Origin: a bacterium
GTDB lineage: Bacteria > Planctomycetota > UBA1135 > UBA2386
Reading direction: 5' to 3'
Assembly: GCA_011051855.1 (NCBI GenBank)
Contig: DRKG01000510.1
Location: 1-7,227 of the forward strand
Length of the DNA: 7,227 nucleotides
A program made the position numbers and the translations under genes. The notes below the pieces were generated by a model, which saw only the letters and a list, made by a program, of their open reading frames with translations, was not told the DNA's origin and ran no database searches. This document shows positions 1 to 6,390 of the stretch, piece after piece; positions within the stretch are counted from its first letter, which is position 1, and every line of letters starts with the position of its first letter.

Positions 1-1
1 A

Positions 2-103
2 GACAACCTGCTCACGCTCATGGTGCTGCCGGCGCTGTACATGTTGTTTGGCCGGCGCCCCGCCGCCGCTACTTGCGCAGCGGGCGTACGATCAGATCCT
101 TGA
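2..103 (+). CDS. C-terminal end of a probable RND-family efflux permease (5' truncated by window edge)
   Basis: An open frame enters from the left edge and ends at a TGA at 101-103, giving 33 residues. It begins DNLLTLMVLPALYMLFGRRP. The pattern Leu-Leu-Thr-Leu-x-Val-Leu-Pro-Ala-Leu-Tyr, followed by a short hydrophobic run and Arg-Arg, is the usual last transmembrane segment of RND permeases of the heavy-metal (CzcA/CusA-like) and multidrug types. These are inner-membrane proton-driven pumps that work with a periplasmic adaptor and an outer-membrane channel. The last dozen or so residues (Ala-rich, ending VRSDP) look like an unconserved tail and are encoded in sequence that overlaps the 3' end of the convergent acyl-CoA dehydrogenase gene by 35 bp. 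Only this fragment is visible, so the subfamily cannot be assigned, and another polytopic transporter remains possible. Confidence 0.6.
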   Translation, partial: DNLLTLMVLPALYMLFGRRPAAATCAAGVRSDP

Positions 104-1241
104 GGGCGAAGTTGCTGCCCTCGCCGACTCGGGTCACGAACAGGTCGTTGTGGTGGCGAATCAGGCCGAACTCATCGAAGCACGACACGCCGCCGCAGAT
201 CTCCATCGCCAGCATGATCAGTTCGCTGGTGGTGCGGCTGCAATCGACCTTGACCTTGGCGGCGGATTCGCGGCTGAGCTGGTCGGCGTTGTAGAGCTTG
301 CAGCAGTGCATCAGCCAGGTCAGGCCGCGCTCGAGCGCGATGTCCATGTCGACGATCACGTCCTGTACGCGCTGAAAGCGCCCGATCGGCTTGTTGTCGA
401 ACTGGATGCGTTCCTCGGCGTAGACGCGGCACTTGTCGAGGGCGAATGCCAGCGAGCTGAGCGCCAAGGCGGCGATGAACAGGCGGCCGCCGTTCAGCGT
501 GGTGACCATCACCTTGAAGCCGTCGTTCTCCCGGCCGAGGATTGCGTCGCTGCCGACCTCGACGTTGTCGAACATGATCTGGCCGGTCGACGACTGCTCC
601 CAGACCTTCTTGCCCTGCATCTCCTGGTAGAAGACGCCCTTTTGATCCATCGGCACGATGAAGCAGGTCGAGCGTTTGCCGTTGGGCGCGTCGGGGGCGG
701 TCAGCGCGTGCACGATCACGTGGCTCGCCCAGCGCGCGTTGGTCGACCAGCACTTCTCGCCGTTGATCACCCAGCGGTCGCCGCTCTTGACGGCGGTGAC
801 CTCCGGGTTGGCCGCGTCGCTGCCGCGGCCCGGCTCGGACAGTCCGAACACGAACATGCGTTCGCCCTTGGCCAGCGCCGGCAGGTGGGCACGCTTCTGC
901 TCGTCGGTGCCGCACAGTTGCACCGGCTTGGCCCCGAGGGAGATCGCCGCGCCCGGGGTGATCGCGACCGACTGGCTGTGGTAGCCGAGCGCCAGACCCA
1001 TCAGGCACAGGTCGGTGTGGTCGCCGCCCTGGCCGCCGTATTCTTCGGCGATCGGCAGGCCGAACAGGCCCATGTCGCCCATCGCCTTCAGGCAGCTATC
1101 CGGGACCAGTTGGTGGTCGCGCTCCCACTGCAGCAGGTGCGGGGCGATTTCGGAGTCCCCGAAATCGCGCACCGCCTCGTAGAAGGCGAGCTTGTCTTCG
1201 TCGATCAGTTGGGCGAGATAGGTGTCGATTCTGCGTGCCAT
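69..1241 (-). CDS. Acyl-CoA dehydrogenase family protein
   Basis: A 390-residue flavoprotein of normal length for the family. It is expected to catalyse FAD-dependent alpha,beta-dehydrogenation of an acyl-CoA in the cytoplasm, passing electrons to an electron-transfer flavoprotein. The N-terminal helical domain covers about residues 10-125 and includes the family-typical LPIAEEYGGQGG at 62-73. The middle beta domain carries the FAD/substrate motif FGLSEPGRGSDAA at 132-144 and WVINGEKCWSTNA at 157-169. The C-terminal helical domain includes EERIQFDNKPIGRFQRVQD at 276-294. Glu374, in VGEGSN, sits where the catalytic Glu of the usual YEGT motif lies. Two departures are Arg139, where the first family signature normally has a small residue, and ICGGVSCFDEFG (348-359) in place of the common GGxGY motif. 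The ATG at 1241 is chosen because homology starts right after it; no clear Shine-Dalgarno precedes it. It lies 42 bp downstream of the TPR protein gene on the same strand. Substrate chain length cannot be told. Confidence 0.95.
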   Translation of the reverse strand: MARRIDTYLAQLIDEDKLAFYEAVRDFGDSEIAPHLLQWERDHQLVPDSCLKAMGDMGLFGLPIAEEYGGQGGDHTDLCLMGLALGYHSQSVAITPGAAISLGAKPVQLCGTDEQKRAHLPALAKGERMFVFGLSEPGRGSDAANPEVTAVKSGDRWVINGEKCWSTNARWASHVIVHALTAPDAPNGKRSTCFIVPMDQKGVFYQEMQGKKVWEQSSTGQIMFDNVEVGSDAILGRENDGFKVMVTTLNGGRLFIAALALSSLAFALDKCRVYAEERIQFDNKPIGRFQRVQDVIVDMDIALERGLTWLMHCCKLYNADQLSRESAAKVKVDCSRTTSELIMLAMEICGGVSCFDEFGLIRHHNDLFVTRVGEGSNFALKDLIVRPLRK

Positions 1242-1283
1242 CGCCCGGCAGCGTAGCGCCGGCGGTGGCGAGGATCGACACCG

Positions 1284-3173
1284 TCAGCGGTCGCTCTTGC
1301 CGGCAGGCGCGTCTTTGTCGGTGCTGCCGGCCGGCGCCAGGTCGGTCAGGAAGGCGCGCGCGGTGGCGTTGTCGCGGTCGAGTTCGAGCACGCGGCGAAA
1401 CGAGGCTACGGCGCGGGTCGGGCGATCCGAGAACCGCAGATTGTAGCCGAGCACGAGTTCGGCCCAGGCGTCGTACGGCTTGTCCTTGCAGTAGGCCTGC
1501 AGCTTCTCGATCTGCCGCTCGAAGTCGGTCGGATCGCCGTAGAACCGTCGTTTGTCGACGTCGGCCGTGACGACGCCCGGGTCCAGGCGCACTCCTTCGG
1601 CGATCAGGAAGGCGGCGTAGTGGTAGTCGCCGTTTGCGAACACGGCGTCGGCGAGCACGAAGTGCACCGAGGCGTCGTTCGGCAGGTAGTTGCGCGCCTT
1701 GGCGTAGGCTTCGGCGGCGTCGCCGTAGCGGCCTGCGCGGAAGTAGAAGTCGCCGAGCTCGACGTACTTCTCCGCCAGGCTTTCGGCAGTCGGGCTGGCG
1801 TCACTTCGGAGCGACCCGCTTCCGGCGCGCGCGCGTGCGACGACGCCGACGGGCTCGTCGTCGGTCGCCATCGCGGCCGGCGCGAGTTCGGTGGCTGCGA
1901 GCTCGGTGTCATTGTAGGTGACCACCGTGTTCGGCACGTAGAGGTAGTTCGGGCACCAGGTCGTGGTCGGATACCACCAGTAGCTGGATGAGAACACGTA
2001 CGGCCGGGACCACGAGTTCCAGTAGTAGTCGCCGTACCAGGTGTTCCAGTAGTAGTTCTGCCAAGCGGCCCAGGGAGTCAGCAGGCCGATCTGCCAGCAC
2101 ACCGGGTTCCAGATGCTGCTGCCCCAGGCGCTGAGGCTCCAGCCGAACGTGCTGCGGAACCCCCACGGCCGCAGGCTCGCGAGCGAGCAGCCGTTCCACG
2201 CCCAACTCCGCGCCGTCCTGCCGTAGCGCACGGTGTTGCGGCTGGTGACCACGGGGGTCGGGGTGTAGTGCAACGGGGTGCCGAGACGCGGGGAGCCGCC
2301 GCGCGGAGCTACCGGCGGGGCCACCCGCGGCGCCACTCGCGGCGCCACCCGCGGCGCCAGCGCACTGTCGGCGGTCGCGCGGCCTTTGCGCGGGGCCCTG
2401 CGCACCGTGTCGCGCACGGTGTCGCGCGGCGCATAGCGCTCACGGATCGGTTTGCGCCGGGCGGTCGCGCGATCGGGCGAGCGCGGGCGGAGGTCGGTCC
2501 GGGTGCGCGTCTCGGGCTTGCGCACGATCGCGCGCGAGCTCGCGTCGCTGGGGCCGCGCAGTCGTCGGTCACCAGTCGTGGGGGCGTAGCGCCGGGTGTG
2601 GCGGTTGTCGTTGCTGTTGTTCGGTCTGGGGGTCGGCGTCGGCTGCCGGGTCGAATCCGGTGAGCGGTAGCGCCGGGTGATCGTGCGGCTGGAACGGCCG
2701 GAACTGCGTGCGTCGGATCTGCGCGTGCCAGAAGGTCTCGGCGGGCGATAGTCGCGGGACGAGCTGCGCGTCCTGGGTGTGTAGGAGCGGCGGGTCGGCG
2801 CCTTCACGCGGGGCGCCTTCACGCGGGGCGCCGTCCGGCGGGTCAGCGTGCGCCGCGCGTCGGGGCGACTGGTGCGCGTCGTGCGGGGCGTGCGGGTCGT
2901 GCGCGGGGTCGCTTTGCGCGTCGGCCGCGGCGTGTGGTGCTGCGTCGGCCGGCTCGCGCGAGGGGTGCTCCGCGGCGTGTGGCGCGGTGCGGGGCGGCTT
3001 GCGCGAGGCATCGGTCGGCGGGGGGCGGAATGGCGAGGAGCCGGTCGGCGGGGCGCCGGTCGCGTGATCGACGGCCGCGAATCCGGTCGCGAAGCGCCGC
3101 GGCGTTGCGCCGCGAGCGGCACGGCGAGGAGCAGCCCCAGAAGGACGAGCAGGAGTTTGCGGGAGTTCGTCAT
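1284..3173 (-). CDS. Exported Arg/Pro-rich, Trp/Tyr-rich protein with C-terminal TPR domain
   Basis: A 629-residue protein of unknown function. Residues 1-22 form a Sec signal peptide (basic start, long Leu-rich core, cleavage expected near Ala-Ala-Gln at 21-23), so it should act outside the cytoplasm. Residues 24-325 are low complexity and dominated by Arg, Pro, Ser and Thr, with few acidic residues. They include tandem APRVK (116-125), DTVR (251-258) and APRV (273-284) units and carry a very high positive charge. Residues 323-410 change abruptly to a Trp/Tyr/Ser/Asn-rich block with about 16 Trp and three Cys (329, 359, 407). After a linker, residues 466-499 form a good TPR (AEKYVELGDFYFRAGRYGDA and onward), 501-533 a second and 567-604 a third. 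TPRs usually mediate protein contacts. The basic arm could bind a polyanion or surface polymer, but that is inference. The ATG at 3173 is favoured because it begins the signal peptide; a GAGG lies only 3 bases upstream, which is short. I recognise no named family for the whole protein. Confidence 0.85.
   Translation of the reverse strand: MTNSRKLLLVLLGLLLAVPLAAQRRGASRPDSRPSITRPAPRRPAPRHSAPRRPMPRASRPAPRHTPRSTPRASRPTQHHTPRPTRKATPRTTRTPRTTRTSRPDARRTLTRRTAPRVKAPRVKAPTRRSYTPRTRSSSRDYRPPRPSGTRRSDARSSGRSSRTITRRYRSPDSTRQPTPTPRPNNSNDNRHTRRYAPTTGDRRLRGPSDASSRAIVRKPETRTRTDLRPRSPDRATARRKPIRERYAPRDTVRDTVRRAPRKGRATADSALAPRVAPRVAPRVAPPVAPRGGSPRLGTPLHYTPTPVVTSRNTVRYGRTARSWAWNGCSLASLRPWGFRSTFGWSLSAWGSSIWNPVCWQIGLLTPWAAWQNYYWNTWYGDYYWNSWSRPYVFSSSYWWYPTTTWCPNYLYVPNTVVTYNDTELAATELAPAAMATDDEPVGVVARARAGSGSLRSDASPTAESLAEKYVELGDFYFRAGRYGDAAEAYAKARNYLPNDASVHFVLADAVFANGDYHYAAFLIAEGVRLDPGVVTADVDKRRFYGDPTDFERQIEKLQAYCKDKPYDAWAELVLGYNLRFSDRPTRAVASFRRVLELDRDNATARAFLTDLAPAGSTDKDAPAGKSDR
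2317..2358 (-). repeat. 12-bp tandem repeat inside the Arg/Pro-rich coding region
   Basis: About three and a half head-to-tail copies of a 12-base unit (plus-strand form GGCGCCACCCGC, with single-base variants) begin at 2317, 2329, 2341 and 2353. Read on the minus strand they encode repeated Ala-Pro-Arg-Val. The unit is a multiple of three, so copy-number change would keep the frame. Confidence 0.8.
2797..2832 (-). repeat. 15-bp tandem duplication inside the Arg/Pro-rich coding region
   Basis: Two exact copies of GGCGCCTTCACGCGG (2797-2811 and 2812-2826) are followed by the start of a third. On the minus strand they encode tandem Ala-Pro-Arg-Val-Lys. The exact base identity points to recent slippage or duplication rather than protein-level convergence. 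Confidence 0.85.
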
Positions 3174-3281
3174 GAGCCTCGTGCGGGAATCAGGTGCGTG
3201 CCATCAGCAAGAACGATACCGAGGGCAGAGAAAGTCGTTGTCCCGGCAGCTACTGGTAGGCGTGGCGCCGGAATACGGTTG

Positions 3282-3296
3282 TGCGTAACATTGCCA
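3282..3296 (-). promoter_or_regulatory. Possible sigma-54-like promoter element for the TPR protein gene (weak)
   Basis: Read on the minus strand the bases are TGGCAATGTTACGCA. The GG and GC doublets have the spacing of a -24/-12 promoter (consensus TGGCAC-N4-TTGCA), and 8 of the 11 defined positions match. The T-T before the -12 GC is replaced by A-C. The site would give a leader of roughly 100 bases before the ATG at 3173. A match of this quality can occur by chance, and no activator-binding site was identified. Confidence 0.18.
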
Positions 3297-3311
3297 GGGG
3301 CGTGTCCCGGA

Positions 3312-3335
3312 ACCTGTAGCGCACCCGCTACAGGT
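3312..3335. promoter_or_regulatory. Perfect 10-bp inverted repeat in the divergent intergenic region
   Basis: ACCTGTAGCG at 3312-3321 and its exact reverse complement CGCTACAGGT at 3326-3335 flank a four-base CACC spacer. It lies about 50 bases before the DUF502 start and about 140 bases before the start of the divergent TPR gene. It could be an operator for a dimeric regulator, an mRNA hairpin in the DUF502 leader, or a REP-type dispersed palindrome. No T-run follows, so an intrinsic terminator is unlikely. The symmetry is seen directly; the role is not known. Confidence 0.6.
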
Positions 3336-3385
3336 CCGAGCCTTGCGCGGGCCATGAGCGCGCGCCGAGACTCACCGTTCCACGC

Positions 3386-4012
3386 ATGAACGAACGATCC
3401 AAAGTGGCGGCGACTCGCCCGAGCCTGTTCGGCCCGGCGATCCGCACGTTCTTCCGCGGTCTGGCCGCGATCCTGCCGTTGGCCGCGACCGCTTGGCTGA
3501 TCTACTGGGCGGTAACCGCCGGTGAGACGCTGTTGCGCAACCTCGTGCTCTTGGTCCTGCCCGAGGAGCAGTATCTCCCCGGGATGGGACTGGCGCTGTC
3601 GGTGATGCTCGTCTTCCTGACCGGCGTGATGATGTACTCGTTCGTGGTGCGCAAGCTCTACGAGCGCTTCACCGCCCTGTTCGAGCGCATCCCGGTGGTC
3701 AAGTCGGTCTACGGCATGATCGTCGACGTCGTGCGGCTGTTCGCCAGCTCCGAGGAGAAGCCGTTCCGCAAGGTCGTCCTCGTGCGACTGCCGGAGGGGC
3801 TCGAGCAGATCGGCTTCTTGACCCGCGAATCCTTCGAGGACTACCCGGACGTCGGCGACGGCAAGGTCGCCGTCTACCTGCCGATGAGCTACCAGCTCGG
3901 CGGCTTCACGGTGGTGGTGCCGGCCGCGAACGTGCGCGAACTGGCGATGACGGTCGAGGAGGCGCTGCGGTTCTGCGTCACCGCCGGCGTCGCGCATCGG
4001 CATTCGAGCTGA
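3386..4012 (+). CDS. DUF502 family integral membrane protein
   Basis: A 208-residue protein matching DUF502 across its length, a bacterial membrane family without an established biochemical role. A basic N-terminus leads to transmembrane segment 1 at about residues 22-45 (contains AAILPLAATAWLIYW), then a short loop with LPGMGLALS. Transmembrane segment 2 spans about 65-88. The family-typical RIPVVKSVYGMIVDVVR (101-117) and FRKVVLVRLPEGLEQIGFLT (127-146) follow. The C-terminal soluble part holds VYLPMSYQLGGFTVVVPAA (163-181) and MTVEEALRFCVTAGV (188-202), the expected family ending. The ATG at 3386 places family homology soon after the start; no Shine-Dalgarno is evident. It is divergent from the TPR protein gene and 46 bp upstream of the DUF6797 gene on the same strand, so co-transcription is possible. 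The family is widespread and its position here does not reveal its function. Confidence 0.93.
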   Translation: MNERSKVAATRPSLFGPAIRTFFRGLAAILPLAATAWLIYWAVTAGETLLRNLVLLVLPEEQYLPGMGLALSVMLVFLTGVMMYSFVVRKLYERFTALFERIPVVKSVYGMIVDVVRLFASSEEKPFRKVVLVRLPEGLEQIGFLTRESFEDYPDVGDGKVAVYLPMSYQLGGFTVVVPAANVRELAMTVEEALRFCVTAGVAHRHSS

Positions 4013-4058
4013 TCGGTGGCGGCGTCGAGGGCCGTCAGGCGTAAGATCCGCGGCGATC

Positions 4059-6386
4059 ATGCGGAACCTCGGCGTCGTCCTCGTCTCCGTCCTGCTCGCT
4101 CCGGCCGCGTTCGCACAGCAGCCGAAGTGGCCTTACTCGATGGACTACGGTCCGTGCCTGATGACGACCTTCACCGGCGGCGGGGCGTGCGGCACGGTCG
4201 CGAAGGGGCTGGTCGTGCGCCTCGGCGATCGTGCGGCGATCGCCTTCGACACCGAGTTGCTGCGCATGGCGGCAGCGTGGACCGGCGGTTGGTTGAAACT
4301 GCGCGGCACGGCCTACGACGGTGCGCACGGCCCGTTCCCGGAGCGCGACGGCACGACCCTGGTCGAATCGCGCGTCGGGCCCGGTTGGGCGCGCGCGGGC
4401 AGCTTCGATGATCCGCGGTCGATTCCGCATGGCCCCCTGCCGCGCGCGTGGGGGCAGTATCTCGGCCACAGCCGCGTCGGCGACGACGTGGTGATCGCAT
4501 ACCGCATCGGCGACATGACGGTGCGCGAGTCGTATGCGGTGGCCGGCGGCGATACTCCGGTGGTCTTGCGCACGCTCGAACTCGGTCCCTGCCGCACCGC
4601 GCAGCGCATGGTCGTGCTCGATGGCCCCGATGGTGCGGAAGCCGGCACGGCTGCCCCGTCGGGCGCGCGGCGGCTCGCCTTGCTGCGCTGCAAGTCCGCG
4701 GCCGAGGAGGGGGCGTCGCAGGATGCTGCCGTGCACAACCTGATTGCCGCGCTGAGCGGCAGCGCCGGACCGGAACTCGAGGTCGACGGTGCGCGGGTGA
4801 CGATGACCGTGCCGGCGCACGCGGCCAGTTTGCGCGTGCGGCTGCATCTGACCCGCGTCGGCGAGCAGGACCTCACCACGATGCTTGCGACGCTCTCACA
4901 CCCAGAATCGGTTGCGCCGCTTGCGACCGGGCCCGGCGCCAAGCGGTGGGGGGACGCGGTCGTCACCAAGGGCGTGATCGGCCCGGACGATGGCCCGTTC
5001 GCGGTCGACACGATCAGCATCCCGTTCGACAATCCCTACGGCTCGCGCATGCGCACCGCAGCGTTCGATTTCTTCTCGGACGGCCGGGCCGCGGTGTCGA
5101 CGTGGAACGGCGACGTCTGGATCGTGTCGGGCATCGACGGCGACCTCGGCGAGCTGCGCTGGCAGCGCTTCGCCACCGGTCTGTTCGATCCGCTCGGCCT
5201 GCGCATCGTCGACGACGTCGTCTACACGCACGGACGCGACGGCCTCACGCGGTTGATCGACAGCGATGGCGACGGCGAGGCCGACCGCTACGAGTGCTTC
5301 AACAACCAGGTCATGGTGACGCCGGCGTTCCACGAGTTCGCGTTCGATCTGCAGACCGACCGCGACGGCAACTTCTACTTCAGCAAGGGAGCCCCGGTGA
5401 ATCCGGGTGGTCGCGGTTTCATGCCGATCGCCCCGCACCACGGTTGCATCCTGAAGGTCAGCAAGGATGGCTCGTCGATCACCCGCATCGCGACCGGGCT
5501 GCGTGCTCCGAACGGCGTCGGCGTGTCGCCGGACGGCATCATCACCAGCGGCGACAACGAAGGCACCTACATGCCGCGTTGTCGCATCAACTGGATCGAA
5601 CGACCGGGGTTCTACGGCGGGGTCAAGGACACCGCCCACCGCACGCCGGTGCCCGACCGACCGGATCTGCCGTTGTGCTGGATGCCGATGGAGGTCGACA
5701 ACTCGAGCGGTGGTCAGGTGTGGGTGACCAGCGACAAGTGGCCGGAACTACAGGGGCGTTTGCTGCACAACTCCTACGGCAAGTGCTCGACCTACCTGGT
5801 GCTCACCGAGCGCGTCAACGGGCAGATCCAGGGCGGCGTCGTGCGGCTGCCGATCAACTACACGTCGAGCGCGATGCGCAGCCGGTTCTCGCCGATCGAC
5901 GGCCAGCTCTACACCATCGGCCTGAAGGGCTGGCAGACCAGCGCCGCCCGCGAAGGCGGCTTCCACCGCGTGCGTCGCACGGGGCGACCGCTCGACCTGC
6001 CGCTCGCGCTCCGCACCTGCGATCAGGGCGTCTACCTGACCTTCTCGACGCCGCTCGATCCGGAGACCGCCACGGATCCGGAGAGCTTCGGCATCGAGAT
6101 CTGGAACTACCTCTATTCGCAGAACTACGGCTCCCCCGAGATCTCGGTGTTGCATCCCGAACGCAAGGTGGCGCAGGGCAAGCCGAATCGCGACCCGCTG
6201 ACGGTGTCGGAGGCGAATCTGTCGGGGGACGGTCGCACGGTGTTCCTGCGCATTGCCGGCATGCGGCCGGTGCACCAGATGAAGATCACCTGGGACATCG
6301 ACAGCAAGGATGGGCGCGCGCTGCGTGGCCAACTGCACAACACGATCCACGCTCTCGCCGCCGACCCTGGTTTCCCGCAGGACTGA
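4059..6386 (+). CDS. Exported DUF6797 / beta-propeller protein (PVC-type, dehydrogenase-like)
   Basis: A 775-residue protein with a signal peptide at 1-19 (Val/Leu-rich core, AAFA then Gln), so it is exported. Residues about 24-280 match the DUF6797 type found in planctomycetes and verrucomicrobia: WPYSMDYGPCL (24-34), AKGLVVRLGDRAAIAFDTEL (48-67), AWTGGWLKLRGTAYDG (73-88) and HGPLPRAWGQYLGHSR (124-139). Residues about 315-640 look like the six-bladed propeller of PVC membrane-bound-dehydrogenase-like proteins, related to soluble sugar dehydrogenases. This part includes a Ca-binding-type loop DSDGDGEADRYE (401-412), HEFAFDLQTDRDGNFYFSKG (425-444) and APNGVGVSPDG (483-493). Residues about 655-765 resemble a beta-sandwich, Ig-like C-terminal domain. 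There are ten Cys after the signal peptide but no CxxCH, so no covalent heme. The cytochrome gene starts 4 bp downstream, implying joint function, perhaps oxidation or binding of a sugar-like substrate outside the cytoplasm; the substrate is unknown. No Shine-Dalgarno precedes the ATG. Confidence 0.88.
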   Translation: MRNLGVVLVSVLLAPAAFAQQPKWPYSMDYGPCLMTTFTGGGACGTVAKGLVVRLGDRAAIAFDTELLRMAAAWTGGWLKLRGTAYDGAHGPFPERDGTTLVESRVGPGWARAGSFDDPRSIPHGPLPRAWGQYLGHSRVGDDVVIAYRIGDMTVRESYAVAGGDTPVVLRTLELGPCRTAQRMVVLDGPDGAEAGTAAPSGARRLALLRCKSAAEEGASQDAAVHNLIAALSGSAGPELEVDGARVTMTVPAHAASLRVRLHLTRVGEQDLTTMLATLSHPESVAPLATGPGAKRWGDAVVTKGVIGPDDGPFAVDTISIPFDNPYGSRMRTAAFDFFSDGRAAVSTWNGDVWIVSGIDGDLGELRWQRFATGLFDPLGLRIVDDVVYTHGRDGLTRLIDSDGDGEADRYECFNNQVMVTPAFHEFAFDLQTDRDGNFYFSKGAPVNPGGRGFMPIAPHHGCILKVSKDGSSITRIATGLRAPNGVGVSPDGIITSGDNEGTYMPRCRINWIERPGFYGGVKDTAHRTPVPDRPDLPLCWMPMEVDNSSGGQVWVTSDKWPELQGRLLHNSYGKCSTYLVLTERVNGQIQGGVVRLPINYTSSAMRSRFSPIDGQLYTIGLKGWQTSAAREGGFHRVRRTGRPLDLPLALRTCDQGVYLTFSTPLDPETATDPESFGIEIWNYLYSQNYGSPEISVLHPERKVAQGKPNRDPLTVSEANLSGDGRTVFLRIAGMRPVHQMKITWDIDSKDGRALRGQLHNTIHALAADPGFPQD
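6379..6382 (+). promoter_or_regulatory. Ribosome binding site of the cytochrome c gene
   Basis: AGGA lies 8 bases before the ATG at 6391, inside the last codons of the DUF6797 gene. It is the best-placed Shine-Dalgarno in the window and supports that start. It also fits translation of the cytochrome from a shared mRNA. Confidence 0.55.
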
Positions 6387-6390
6387 TCGT

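Noticed and set aside
48..1256. 402-codon open frame on the + strand lying opposite the acyl-CoA dehydrogenase
   Set aside because: It is a high-GC mirror frame: Ala/Val/Asp/His-rich with no recognisable domain, while the opposite strand has clear full-length homology.
1242..1283. Possible separate promoter for the acyl-CoA dehydrogenase in the 42-bp gap
   Set aside because: It is GC-rich with no promoter-like hexamers, so no claim can be supported.
2281..2840. Short repeats considered as a CRISPR array
   Set aside because: The units are 12 and 15 bases, directly tandem without unique spacers, and lie in frame inside a coding region.
3354..3389. 11-codon ATG-to-TGA frame whose stop overlaps the DUF502 ATG (ATGA arrangement), possible leader peptide
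   Set aside because: It has no ribosome binding site and no attenuator-like codon run. It is the end of a longer open shadow frame, so the overlap is probably chance.
4013..4058. Possible terminator or promoter between DUF502 and the DUF6797 gene
   Set aside because: Only short GATC/CGCGG symmetry was seen, with no stable stem plus T-run and no recognisable -35/-10 pair.
3170..4060. 296-codon - strand frame opposite DUF502
   Set aside because: It is His/Arg/Gln/Asp-rich with no motif, and it is explained by codon bias of the DUF502 gene on the other strand.
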